A program made the position numbers and the translations under genes. From the NCBI GenBank assembly GCA_016801885.1, contig CM028896.1, positions 15,904,501-15,968,500 on the forward strand: a stretch of 64,000 nucleotides of DNA, read 5' to 3'. Source of the DNA: Toxotes chatareus. Taxonomy: Eukaryota > Chordata > Actinopteri > Toxotidae. Of the stretch, positions 23,001-34,150 are shown one piece after another. The notes beneath the pieces are model-generated. The model did not search any database. It saw only the letters and a program-made list of their open reading frames with translations, and had not been told where the DNA came from. How positions within the stretch are numbered: position 1 is the first letter of the stretch; each line of letters starts with the position of its first letter.

Positions 23001-25753
23001 TAAAAAGAATCAAAGGATTAAAACTGGAAAGCAACTTAGCAGGAAACTGTAAAAATCAGTGTTTCATGCATTTTAATACAGAACATGTGCAGAACATCTG
23101 GGTCCTTCACGTTAGATTTTCGTGTATATTCCAGTCATGGCATCCAACTCTACTGTGACTTTATGGAATAAGGTTAATTGCTGCATCTATAGGCTAATTC
23201 TATTTAATTTATTTTCTTCACTAATATTGTGTGTGTGTTTGTGTGTGCACATATATGCGTGCGAGCATGGCCAAATTAAAAACAGCACGTCTTTGCTTCA
23301 TGTCCTCACCCAGCTGTGTGTCTCTCACAGTGCTTGCTGGTGCTGGGGCGTCTGCGTTTGTGGGTCTCCGGCGGAGAGGAGCTGTGTGTGTGGAACAAAG
23401 ACTTTCAGCTGCAGTGTCACAGGCAGAACCACAGCGACACTGGTAAGATGCACCAGCTGTGTTCACCCTGACGCCGCTGTTTGCACACAAACTGATTAAC
23501 GTTGGCTTTGTGCTTCGTGTTTCGGCAGGAATAACTGCTCTGATAGAGCTGCCCAAGAACTGCGTAGCAGCTGCAATGGATAAAGAAATAAGTAAGAGAA
23601 AGATTCTGATGGTCTCTTTTGAAAAGGATGTTAAGTGATAATAGTATGTGTTATGCACAAAGAGGAAAAGTACATGACTTAATAGAATCTGTATTTCTTC
23701 TTCTCAGTGATCTACAGGCTGACATTTTCTACTGATTCCTCTGTGTCAGTGGCTGAAATCCGCTGTCTGTCCGACCACCAGGACCAGATTCGAGCTCTTA
23801 TCAACGTCAACGGTCAGTCTCTTTGTGGAAACTCTGATGTATTTGATATAGAACTGATATAGAACTGAATGGTGCAGGCTTTGTATAAACCGAGTTCTGG
23901 GTATTCTTGTGTCTCCCTCAGACGGGCTCTTCGCGAGCGGTTCCCACGCCGGCGAGTTGATCTTATGGGATGCGATTGATTGGAACATTCTGGCTTATGA
24001 GCACATCCTGTGGGAGGAATCACAAACCTGTGCTCAGGCTGAAATACGACTGGGGGCTCCCACACCCAGTGAGATGTCCATCCAGCATCTGACCACCAAC
24101 GGAAAGGTGAAGCACACAGGATGGGTGGATGCATCTGTTTGTATCATGAGAAAACGTATATATGTTGTTTTGTTTTTGTGATCCAAAAAATAACGTAATG
24201 TTTGTGTATTTTGTAGCTCATCCTGGCAGCTGTGGGCAGTGGACTGTATGTCTACAGTGTTCTGACCAAAACAGTGGTGGCCTACAGGAAGGTCGCCCAT
24301 GACTCTAATGTCTTACACACTATGTTGTTATCTGACAGGTAAATGCACTGTACATGTTGATAATTAGTTTTGTCTGTTGTCTTGCATATTTTATTTTCCA
24401 CTGATTAGCTTATATGAATGATCTGAGGAATACTTTTCTCCATCGATGCATCATGAAACCCAGGATCTCACTGTGGACTGTGATATATTTAAAAATGAAA
24501 ATCAATTACGAAAACTATTTTTATTTTTCTATGAATCTCACCCAAAAAAGTTTTCTCAACAATAATAAAAAAAAACTCAATAGACTAAACTGTGAGTGTG
24601 ATGCTGTTTCTGTTGTAGTGAGTTGATGTCCTGCTCTGAAGATGGCAGTGTGAGGATGTGGGAGATCCAAGACCTGCCTTTACCTGCTGAACCTGCCTCT
24701 GCAGGTGAGACACACACACACACAAACAGGACAAACACAAACATACAGTTTCAGGTCCGACCTGTCACACTGCTGATGGGATGGCACGTAATTTGCACAC
24801 TCTGTATGAACATGCAGACACATCACATACATACGTATGAATCAGACAGTTCAAAGACTGAGGAAAATGGCCTCCACTCAACCTGTGTGTGTGTGTGTGT
24901 GTGTGTGTGTTTACAGATGAGGTTTTTTATGTGCGGGCAGTGTGCAGTAATGCAGTCCAGATGTGGTATTGTGTTTATCAAAGGAAAGTGAGCTCTCCCA
25001 GCACTGAGAGCTTGAGCGTTGTCTCTGCTGTCTTTGATGGTCTGATCCTGAGTAGATCTTGGCTGCAGAGTTACAGTCAGGCTCAATCTCTTCCTGATCG
25101 TCACCAAAGTTTCATGTCTCTCTAGGAAACCAGAAATCACTCACTTGCATCTCCTTGTGATCTTTAAAAGGAAAAGTTGGTATAAATGGGTCCACAGATA
25201 TTTACTATAACAGCTTTAAATTCAGTTTCTCCCTCACATGTTCTGTTTGATGTGCTGCTCAGCAGTGACAGTAAAAGTTTGAACAGTAATAGTGTGTTTA
25301 ACTGGTTCAGTACATACAAACTCAGTTGTGTTGTTTGTGTTCTCTTTAATTCATTGTTCTAAAGAAGGTTCTCTCTGTCCATCAAACCAGGGTTCTTTGG
25401 GATGTGGACTTTTGGCCGGTCAAACAAACAGACTGGTCTTCCGTCCAAGAAGGTCGTGGACGTCCCCAACATCAGGACACTGGAGCTGACAGGAGACCTG
25501 ATCGGACACTCGGGGGCAGTGCAGGTACGATTTCATGATGAGCAAACACACGTTCTGCTTCAAAACGGTGTGGCGGTCGTGTTTTAATAATCCCCCTTTG
25601 GGTTTCTGTCAGATGTTTGTGAGCTTCAAGGAGAACGGTTTGGTCACATGCTCGACGGACCACCTGCTGATTCTGTGGAAGGACGGAGACAGGCAGTCCC
25701 ACCTCCGCAGCCTGGCACTTTTCCAGAAACTGGAGGAGAACGGAGGACTCTGA
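20048..25753 (+). CDS. wdr41: WD repeat-containing protein 41, complete
   Basis: Thirteen exons join in frame into 450 codons plus TGA; human WDR41 has 459. Exons: 20048-20095, 20932-21047, 21864-21912, 22007-22135, 22256-22318, 23331-23442, 23529-23591, 23708-23812, 23922-24106, 24217-24338, 24619-24704, 25391-25524, 25613-25753. All junctions are GT-AG and keep phase. The start MLRWILGGRE matches human MLRWLIGGGRE. WD motifs include CASAGDDGLVLVWN (55-68), LITASSDRSLSLWD, LWVSGGEELCVWN, LFASGSHAGELILWD, LMSCSEDGSVRMWE and LVTCSTDHLLILWK. The protein is a beta-propeller that binds SMCR8 in the C9orf72-SMCR8-WDR41 complex and brings it to lysosomes through PQLC2 when cationic amino acids are low. 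The C-terminus LFQKLEENGGL is conserved; human runs a few residues longer. No damage is seen. Confidence 0.95.
20096..20931 (+). other. wdr41 intron 1
   Basis: GT-AG intron of 836 bases. It contains a dispersed-repeat fragment at its 3' end (20755-20838) and no coding signal. Confidence 0.85.
20755..20838 (+). repeat. dispersed teleost repeat fragment, end of the 3640-4005 family
   Basis: GAAGTAAAAGTATAAAGGA, AAGTATAGTGCTTGAGTAAA and GAGTTACTTTCCACCAC match the terminal blocks of the same family as 3640-4005. The fragment ends about 95 bases before wdr41 exon 2, so its pyrimidine-rich right flank serves as that intron's 3' region. Confidence 0.6.
21048..21863 (+). other. wdr41 intron 2
   Basis: GT-AG intron of 816 bases with a C/T-rich start (21064-21100) and a GT microsatellite at 21386-21405. 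Nothing else is recognised. Confidence 0.85.
22319..23330 (+). other. wdr41 intron 5
   Basis: The longest wdr41 intron, 1.0 kb, with donor GTAATT and acceptor TCTCACAG. It contains a short GT-rich stretch near 23229-23246. No exon or recognisable transposon is seen. Confidence 0.85.
24705..25390 (+). other. wdr41 intron 11 with (GT)n microsatellite
   Basis: GT-AG intron of 686 bases. A run of about 13 GT units lies at 24884-24910. An open frame across 24889-25125 gives no WD-like sequence and is not an exon. Confidence 0.85.
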
Positions 25754-26029
25754 ACTTTGACCTTTGTGTCACTGCCTTAAAGAGGAGAGGTGGGAGGTTG
25801 TTGGTTGATAATTTGAATTTAATGTCATAATTATTGTTGCTGTTTACTGATAAAGTTAACAGTTGTCTGCCTTTTGAATGAAAAGTACTTAAACTCAGTA
25901 AATACCTCGTATCAGAAACAGATCAATTGTAATATTTTTATTTCCTGCCTCGTGTTGATGTGAAGCCAGTCATTTCCTGTTGGGGGGGGTCACATGCTGG
26001 TGGCCTGCCAGGGCTTAGCTGGTACATTG
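25754..26029 (+). other. presumed wdr41 3' UTR and short spacer
   Basis: About 280 bases separate the wdr41 stop codon from the LINE. No AATAAA is present. AGTAAA near 25896 and the AT-rich run TTGTAATATTTTTATT are the only weak polyadenylation candidates. GGGGGGGGT near 25982 is a short G run. Confidence 0.5.
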
Positions 26030-26068
26030 AGTGGCCACTTTGTTAGGTACACCTGAAAATGTATTCTA

Positions 26069-26698
26069 TTGCAATTCAATACAACAGCTCTTTTTTTTTT
26101 GGTGTACGATCGTCAGACGCTTTTTTATGCCGATATTTCAGCTGAGTTTTATCAGGATGGTCATAATACGGTGCCTCCATTTCTTTCCGGGATCCCAGCT
26201 CACCTTTGCCGCACCCCAGCGGTCTTTCCTCCGGGGAAAAAGCGCCATCGCCGCCGGGGGAAACGAAGCGGTAGACTGGTGAGGCTGAAGACCTGTTTGG
26301 GCCTTCTCTCTATGGCCTCCAGGGCTGAGCAGATGGGCTTCCATCTCATTTCCCCCGCCGCGTGCCGTTCACTGGGGCCTGTAAACATCTGTTTGGTACC
26401 TGTCATCGGACTGGATGTCCCGTTTGGACCGCGCCGTCCCTGCTCCACTCGACCACGTCAGCGGGGAGTAAACCCCCAGAACCTGCGGCCTCTCCGCCGG
26501 GCTCCAGGGGCTTCCCGTATGCCTCAGTCAGCCAGGGATGACCCGCACCCGCTTCGTTTTGCGCTGCTGAACGCTCGTTCCATTGCGAACACAACCTTTT
26601 TTCTAAATGACATTTTTATCAATGAGCGCTTGGACTTCATGCGTCTCACTGAAACCTGGCAGCGCGAGTTGGATTATACTCTTCTGAATGAACTGTGA
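26069..26698 (+). pseudogene. LINE ORF remnant: basic N-terminal region and start of endonuclease
   Basis: An open stretch of 209 codons belonging to the LINE. It has an arginine- and lysine-rich segment (GKKRHRRRGKRSGRLVRLK) and then ALLNARSIANTTFFLNDIF and LTETW, the first conserved motifs of the APE-type endonuclease. It is cut by a TGA at 26696, where the intact element would continue. Endonuclease residues after that point appear only in shifted frames (for example GGLALVHRDRF). Confidence 0.75.
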
Positions 26699-27085
26699 CC
26701 CCAGGACTGCTCCGTGTTCGGCACTGCTCGTACTTCCAGTTGCCGAGGAGGAGGACTCGCTCTCGTCCATCGGGATCGTTTCCCCTGTAGACTAACGAGC
26801 CAAGACTCTTTCAGCTCGTTTGAGCTCCAGATGACCAAGGTTGGAACAAGTCATCCTTTTATTGTATCCTAATTAACAGACCTCCTGGTCCTGCTCGTGT
26901 GTTTTTAGATGAATTTGCTGAATTTTTATCCTCTATTATCAAATTGGAGTCAGTGCTAATAGTTGGTGATTCATATTGATAATCCCTCCTGTAATATTGC
27001 TTCAGAATTAATAACCCTAACTAATTTATTTCTTTGAACTTGACACGTTTCTGGTCCCACGCATGAGAAAGGCCACACTCTTGAC

Positions 27086-27741
27086 TTGGTTTTCTCTTTA
27101 GGCCTGAGTATTGACCACATATATGTTAAGGACAGCCTTGTGAGTGATCACTTTCCACTTTTGCCACCGTCGAGTACTATTGTTTATCAACGGCGCATCA
27201 TTAATCAGTCTGTCATTGAGAGGTTTTTAGAGTCATTTGATTCTGACTCGCTCGCGAATGAGTGTAATGATGTTGAATCATTCGTTCTGTCTTTTAATAA
27301 TCACTGTCTGTCAATTTTAAACAAGGTAGCTCCTGTTAAACAGAGTGTTATCTCTCGAGAAAAATCGTGCCCGTGGATAAAGGACATTTGCTCTTTTAGA
27401 AGAACTTGCCGTAAAGCAGAGCGTTTATGGAAATCTACTAGCTGGAAGTACACAGACTGCATCTTAAGGACTTGGTTTCCTCGTTGAACGAAATGATAAA
27501 ACAAGCCAGATCTGCTTATTTCCAACGGTTAGTTCTATCAAACAAAAATAATCCAAAAATTCTTTTTGAGACATTTAATAATATTGTCTCACCTCAAGCA
27601 TCTCAAATTCAAGTGGACTCAGCATCGGACTGCAACAAACTCCTTCTGTATTTTGTGAACAAGGTTCAAGATTTTAGGGCAAACATCTGTCCATCTGAGG
27701 ATGTCCAGCCCAGAAATACTTTGCTCCCATTTCATACCTGA
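27086..27741 (+). pseudogene. LINE ORF remnant: endonuclease end and linker to reverse transcriptase
   Basis: Two overlapping open stretches in shifted frames (27086-27487 and 27472-27741) carry VFSLGLSIDHIYVKDSLVSD, the end of the endonuclease domain, and then FFETFNNIV-like linker sequence. The DH pair in LVSDHF is the conserved endonuclease aspartate-histidine. The frame change at about 27480 breaks the ORF. Confidence 0.65.
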
Positions 27742-27859
27742 TCCACCTTCTCACTGGTTACGCTTGAGGATATTCAGTTGTGGATAAAAAAGATCAAACC
27801 TTCTTCATGTCCTCTATTCTAAAAAAACAAATCTAAATCAATCTTAGGCCCATTTCCAA

Positions 27860-28335
27860 GCTATCTCTTATGTCCAAAATTGTGGAAAAAGTCGCGGCTG
27901 AGCAACTTAGCTCCTTTCTGGAGAACCACGACTTGTATGATGTTTTTCAGTCCGACTTTAGGAAAATTCACTCCACTGAGACTGCATTTTAAAAGTTTCA
28001 AATGATGTACTGATACATACCATACAGTGTTTGTAAATCGCTTACATGATGATTTTGGGCTGTCTGGGTCAGTACTAGATTGGTTTGCTTCTTATTTCAC
28101 TGGCAGAACTTTTAAGGTTGCAGTAAACAACCTTATGTCTGAGCCTAATGAGCTGCCACGTGGGGTACCTCAGGGTTCAGTGCTAGAACCCATTCTATTT
28201 ATGTTATATATGTTCCCTCTTGGAAGGTGCATAAGTCGGTTTGAAAATGTGTCCTATCACTTTTATGCAGATGATATTCAGTTGTATTGTTCTTTTTCTG
28301 AATCTGAGATAGGAAGGTTATCAAATCTGTGAGAT
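27860..28335 (+). pseudogene. LINE ORF remnant: reverse transcriptase palm with YADD
   Basis: Frames here contain KIVEKVAAEQL, HDLYDVFQSDF, GLSGSVLDWFASYFTGRTF, PRGVPQGSVLEPILFMLYM and YHFYADDIQLYC. The FADD/YADD motif is the catalytic aspartate pair of reverse transcriptase. A stop at about 27991 and a deletion before 28027 separate the fingers from the palm, so no functional enzyme can be made. Confidence 0.8.
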
Positions 28336-28631
28336 TGTCAGCCATCAGAAAATTGTTAACAAACAACTACCTTCAGCTGAACTATAAAAAAAAAAACTGA
28401 GACGCTGATTATCGCCCCAGATGAATAAATCCCTCATATTAAGCAACACCTCGGAAGCATTCAGGGACGTTGGTGAAAAGCTGCTTCATTTGAGAAACAT
28501 CGCGAAACTCAAAAACATTGTATCAAGCCCTGATCTGGAGTTGATTATTCATTCTTTTGTTTCATCTTGTTGAGATTACTGTAACTCTCTTTTTATGTGT
28601 TTTAACAAGGGCTCTTTAAACCGGCTCCAGA

Positions 28632-28850
28632 TTGTTCATTGATCGTTTACCCCCATACTCCGTGGATCGTTCACTCGGGTCCTCAAAAAAAAAAAACCTT
28701 CTGTCGGTGCCTAAGACACATTACCAAACCATAGGTGACCTAGCGTTCCAGTCTGTCGCTCCCCGTCTATGGAACTCTTTACCACTAACCCTGCATCTGA
28801 CTGAATCTGTTGACTCTTTTAAAAAACAGCTGAAAACAATTTTTATTTAG
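28632..28850 (+). pseudogene. LINE ORF remnant: conserved C-terminus
   Basis: The 72 codons include SVPKTHYQTIGDLAFQSVAP and RLWNSLPL, the C-terminal block shared by L2- and Rex1-type fish LINEs, and end at a stop at 28848-28850. About 210 bases of AT-rich 3' UTR with the element's terminal motif follow. Confidence 0.75.
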
Positions 28851-29071
28851 ACAGGCTTTTAGTTGACTGGGTGGCTTGCTTATATTACTTGAATGGTTTG
28901 TTTTTATGTTATTTTATTGGTTTGATTTTACATTATTTTATTAAGTTGTATTTATGTAGTGTTATTTTGATTGTCTTATTTTTATCTCATGGCACTCTGT
29001 GCTTTTGTTGTAAAGCATTTTGTGATCTTTATCTGTGAAAAGTGCTATATAAATAAAGTTTACTTACTTAG

Positions 29072-29208
29072 TCTGATCTGAAAGATGTTCTCTCCCGTGT
29101 TTACGACTTTATAAACAGATCATTTTACAGAAGTCTTCCAGGCAAAACCTTTTTGTCCCCCCACCTGTTCTTAAGTCATTAACACAGGAGAGAACTGTTT
29201 AGATCAGA
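29072..29208. mobile_element. short element with imperfect 30-bp inverted repeats (MITE candidate)
   Basis: The left arm 29072-29103 (TCTGATCTGAAAGATGTTCT then CTCCCGTGTTTA) is the imperfect reverse complement of the right arm 29180-29208 (TAACACAGGAGAGAACTGTT then TAGATCAGA). About 26 positions match after small gaps. The spacer of about 75 bases has no coding capacity. The element fills exactly the space between the LINE tail and the satellite. A flanking TA could be a target-site duplication, but TA is too short to judge. A hairpin unrelated to transposition is possible. Confidence 0.5.
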
Positions 29209-29213
29209 TGTGT

Positions 29214-32200
29214 AGTAAGGCGTCAAAATCGGCCAAAAAAATTCACATTTTTTTTTCGCCTCAAAATGTCAAAAAAATGGTCATAGTATAGTAAGGCATT
29301 TTTTTCGGCCAAAAAAAGTCAAATTTGTTTTTGACCTCAAAATGTCATAAAAAACGTCATATTATAGTAAGGTGTCAAAATCAGCCAAAAAAAGTCAAAA
29401 AAATTTTTGACCTCAAAATGTCATAAAAAACGTCATAGTATAGTAAGGCGTTTTTTTCGGCCGAAAAAAGTCAAAATTTTTTTTGACCTCAAAATGTCAT
29501 AAAAAACATCATAGTATAGTAAGGCGTTTTTTTCGGCCGAAAAAAGTCAAAAAAAATTTTGACCTCAAAATGTCATAAAAAACGTCATAGTATAGTAAGG
29601 CGTTTTTTTCAGCCAAAAAAATTCAAAATTTTTTTTGACCTCAAAATGTCATAAAAAACGTCATAGTATAGTAAGGCGTCAAAATCGGCCAAAAAAAGTC
29701 AAAATTTTTTTTGACCTCAAAATGTCATAAAAACATCATAGTATAGTAAGGCGTTTTTTTTTCGAAAAAAAGTCAAAAAATTTTTGACCTCAAAATGTCA
29801 TAAAAAACGTCATAGTATAGTAAAGGCGTTTTTTTTCGCCAAAAAGTCAAAATTTTTTTTGACCTCAAAATGTCATAAAAAACGTAATAATATAGTAAGG
29901 CGTTTTTTTCGGCCAAAAAAAGTCAAAAAATTTTTTGACCTCAAAATGTCATAAAAAACGTCATAGTATAGTAAGGCATTTTTTTCGGCCGAAAAAAGTC
30001 AAAAAAAAATTTTTGACCTCAAAATGTCATAAAAACGTCATAGTATAGTAAGGCGTTTTTTTCGGCCAAAAAAAGTCAAAACATTTTTTGACCTCAAAAT
30101 GTCATAAAAAACGTCATAGTATAGTAAGGCGTTTTTTCGGCAAAAAAAGTCAAAATTTTTTGACCTCAAAATGTCATAAAAAAACGTCATAGTATAGTAA
30201 AGGCGTTTTTTTTCGGCCAAAAAAGTCAAAAAAATTTTTTGACCTCAAAATGTCATAAAAACGTCATAGTATATAGTAAAGGCGTCAAAATCAGCCAAAA
30301 AATTCAAAAATTTTTTTGACCTCAAAATGTCATAAAAAAACGTAATAGTATAGTAAGGCGTCAAAATCGGCCAAAAAAGTCAAAATTTTTTGACCTCAAA
30401 ATGTCATAAAAAACATCATAGTATAGTAAAGCGTTTTTTTTTCGCCAAAAAAAAAGTCAAAAAATTTTTGACCTCAAAATGTCATAAAAAAACGTCATAG
30501 TATAGTAAGGCGTTTTTTCGCCAAAAAGTCAAAATTTTTTGACCTCAAAATGTCATAAAAACGTAATAGTATAGTAAAGGCGTTTTTTTCGGCCAAAAAG
30601 TCAAAAAATTTTGACCTCAAAATATCATAAAAAACGTCATAGTATAGTAAGGCATTTTTTTCAGCCAAAAAAAGTCAAAAAAAAATTTTGACCTCAAAAT
30701 GTCATAAAAAACGCTCATAGTATAGTAAAGGCGTCAAATCGGCCAAAAAGTCAAAAAATTTTTGACCTCAAAATGTCATAAAAAACGTCATAGTATAGTA
30801 AGTAAAAAAGGCCTCAAAATCATAAAAAACGTCATAAAAAAAAGTCAAAAAATTTTTGACCTCAAAATGTCATAAAAAACGTCATAGTATAGTAAGGCGT
30901 CAAAATCGGCCAAAAAAGTCAAAATAATTTTGACCTCAAAATGTCATAAAAAAACGTCATAGTATAGTAAGGCGCGTTTTTTCGGCGAAAAATGTCAAAA
31001 ATTTTTTGACCTCAAAATATCATAAAAAACGTCATAGTATAGTAAGGCGTTTTTTCGCCAAAAAGTCAAAAAATTTTTTGACCTCAAAATGTCATAAAAA
31101 CATCATAGTATAGTAAGGCGTTTTCGGCCAAAAAAGTCAAAAATTTTTTGACCTCAAAATGTCATAAAAAACGTCATAGTATAGTAAAGCGTTTTTTCGA
31201 CAAAAAAAGTCAAAAAATTTTTGACCCCAAAATATCATAAAAAACGTCATAGTATAGTAAGGCGTCAAAATCGGCAAAAAAAAGTCAAAAAATTTTGACC
31301 TCAAAATGTCATCAAAAACGTCATAGTATAGTAAGGCGTTTTTTCAAAAAAAAAAAGTCAAAAAATTTTGACCTCAAAATGTCATAAAAAAACGTCATAG
31401 TATAGTAAGGCGTTTTTTCGCCAAAAAAGTCAAAAATTTTTTGACCTCAAAATGTCATAAAAAACGTCATAGTATAGTAAAAAACGGCGTCAAAATCGGC
31501 CAAAAAAGTCAAAAAATTTTTGACCTCAAAATGTCATAAAAAACGTCATAGTATAGTAAGGCGTTTTTTCGCCAAAAAAAGTCAAAAAAATTTTGACCTC
31601 AAAATGTCATAAAAAACGTCATAGTATAGTAAAGAGCGTTTTTTTCCGCCAAAAAAAACGCATCAACATTTTTTTGACCTCAAAATGTCATAAAAAACGT
31701 CATAGTATAGTAAGGCGTTTTTTCGCCGCCAAAAAAAAAAAATTTTTGACCTCAAAATGTCATAAAAAACGTCATAGTATAGTAAGGCGTTTTTTTCGGC
31801 CAAAAAGTAAAAATTTTTGAAAAAATGTCAAAATTTTTTTTAGACCTCAAAATGTCATAAAAACGTCATAGTATAGTAAGTATAGTAAGGTTTTTTTCAA
31901 AAAATTTTGACCTCAAAATGTCATAAAAACGTCATAGTAAAAAAAGTCAAAATTTTTTTTGACCTCAAAATGTCATAAAAACGTCATAGTATAGTAAGGC
32001 AAAATCGGCCGGCGAAAAAAGTCAAAAAATTTTGACCTCAAAATATCATAAAAAACGCCATAGTATAGTAAAGTAAAAGTCAAAATCAGCCAAAAAAAAG
32101 TCAAAAAATTTTGACCTCAAAATGTCATAAAAAACGTCATAGTATAGTAAGGCGCGTTTTTTCGGCCAAAAAGTCAAAATTTTTTTGACCTCAAAATGTC

Positions 32201-34150
32201 ATAAAAAACGTCATAGTATAGTAAGGCGTCAAAATCAGCCAAAAAAGTCAAAAAAATTTTGACCTCAAAATGTCATAAAAAACATCATAGTATAGTAAAA
32301 AGGCGTTTTTTTCGCCAAAAGTCAAAATTTTTTTTGACCTCAAAATGTCATAAAAAACGTCATAGTATAGTAAGGCGTTTTTTTGTCAAAAAAACCTCAA
32401 AATGTCAAAAAAAACGTCATAGTATTTTGTCAAAAATTTTTTTGACCTCAAAATGTCATAAAAAACATCATAGTATAGTAAGGCGTCAAAATCGGCAAAA
32501 AAAAGTCAAAAAATTTTGACCTCAAAATGTCATAAAAACGTCATAGTATAGTAAGGCGTCAAAATCGGCCAAAAAAGTCAAAAAATTTTTGACCTCAAAA
32601 TGTCATAAAAAACGTCATACTATAGTAAGGCGTCAAAATCGCCAAAAAAGTCAAAAAATTTTTGACCTCAAAATGTCATAAAAAACGTCACAGTATAGTA
32701 AGGCGTCAAAATCGGCCAAAAAAAAGTCAAAATAATTTTGACCTCAAAATGTCATAAAAAAACGTCATAGTATAGTAAGGCGCGTTTTTTCGTAAAAAAA
32801 AAGTCAAAAAATTTTTGACCCCAAAATATCATAAAAAACGTCATAGTATAGTAAGGAGTTTTTTTCGGCCAAAAAAGTCAAAATTTTTTTTGACCCCAAA
32901 ATGTCATAAAAAACATCATAGTATAGTAAGGCGTTTTTTTCGGCCAAAAAAAGTCAAAATTTTTTGACCTCAAATGTCATAAAAAACGTCATAGTATAGT
33001 AAGGCGTTTTTTTCGGCCGAAAAAAGTCAAAAAAATTTTTGACCCCAAAATATCATAAAAAACGTCATAGTATAGTAAGGCGTCAAAATCGGCAAAAAAA
33101 AGTCAAAAAATTTTGACCTCAAAATGTCATAAAAAAACGCCATAGTATAGTAAAATGTTGCCAAAAAAGTCAAAAAATTTTTTTGACCTCAAAATGTCAT
33201 AAAAAACGTCATAGTATAGTAAAGGCGTTTTTTTTCATAAAAAAAAGTCAACATTTTTTTTGACCTCAAAATGTCATAAAAAAAAATGTCATAGTATAGT
33301 AAGGCGTTTTTTCGGCCAAAAAAAGTCAAAATTTTTTTGACCTCAAAATGTCATCAAAAAACGTCATAGTATAGTAAGGCGTTTTTTTTAAAAAAGTCAA
33401 AAAAAATTTTGACCTCAAAATGTCATAAAAAAAGCGCCATAGTATAGTAAGGCGTTTTTTTCGCCCAAAAAGTCAAAAATTTTTGACCTCAAAATGTCAT
33501 AAAAAATGTCATCAGTATAGTAAGGCGTCAAAATCGGCCAAAAAAGTCAAAAAAATTTTGACCTCAAAATGTCATAAAAAACGTCATAGTATAGTAAGGC
33601 GTTTTTTCGGTCCAAAAAAGTCAAAAAAATTTTTGACCTCAAAATGTCATAAAAAACGTCATAGTATAGTAAGGCGTTTTTTCGCCAAAAAGTCAACATT
33701 TTTTGACCTCAAAATGTCATAAAAAAACGTCATAGTATAGTAAAGCGCGTTTTTTCGCCAAAAAAAAGTCAAAAAATTTTTTTTACCTCAAAATGTCATA
33801 AAAAACGTCATAGTATAGTAAGGCGTCAAAATCTGCAAAAAAAAGTCAAAAAAAATTTGACCTCAAAATGTCATAAAAAACGTCACAGGCGTTTTTTTCG
33901 GCCAAAAAAAGTCAAAAATTTTTTTGACCTCAAAATGTCATAAAAAACGTCATAGTATAGTAAGGCGTCAAAATCGGCAAAAAAAAGGCAGAAAAAATTT
34001 TGACCTCAAAATGTCATAAAAAAACGCATAGTATAGTATAGTAAGGTGTTTTTTTTTGCAAAAAAAGTCAAAAAAATTTTGACCTCAAAATGTCATAAAA
34101 AAATGTCATAGTATAGTAAGGCGTCAAAATCGGCCAAAAAAGTCAAAAAA
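29214..34150 (+). repeat. left, regular zone of the satellite
   Basis: Units here are mostly 73-78 bases, and nearly all carry CGTCATAG and often CGGCC. Both spacer forms (TCAAAAT and T7) are interspersed without a fixed order. Units with CGCCATAG first appear singly near 32046, 33136 and 33432. Confidence 0.75.

Larger units (their letters stand above)
26030..29070 (+). mobile_element. degenerate L2-like (CR1/L2 clade) LINE
   Basis: A nearly full-length but inactive non-LTR retrotransposon copy. In order it has a basic N-terminal region, an APE-type endonuclease start (LLNARSIANTTF, LTETWQ), a reverse transcriptase with PRGVPQGSVL and FYADDIQLY, and a C-terminal block (APRLWNSLPLTLHL). Its 3' end is AAGTGCTATATAAATAAAG followed by short TTAC repeats (29059-29070). 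Both the terminal motif and the domain wording are typical of fish L2-type elements. The reading frame is broken by many stops and frameshifts. TGAGTGGCCACTTTGTTAGG at 26027 resembles a repeat-end motif common in fish and may mark the 5' boundary. L2 is favoured over Rex1/CR1, but not certainly. Confidence 0.8.

Noticed and set aside
23221..23658. Minus-strand open frame over wdr41 exons 6 and 7
   Set aside because: It is the antisense shadow of real wdr41 exons, whose plus-strand frame is conserved and correctly spliced.
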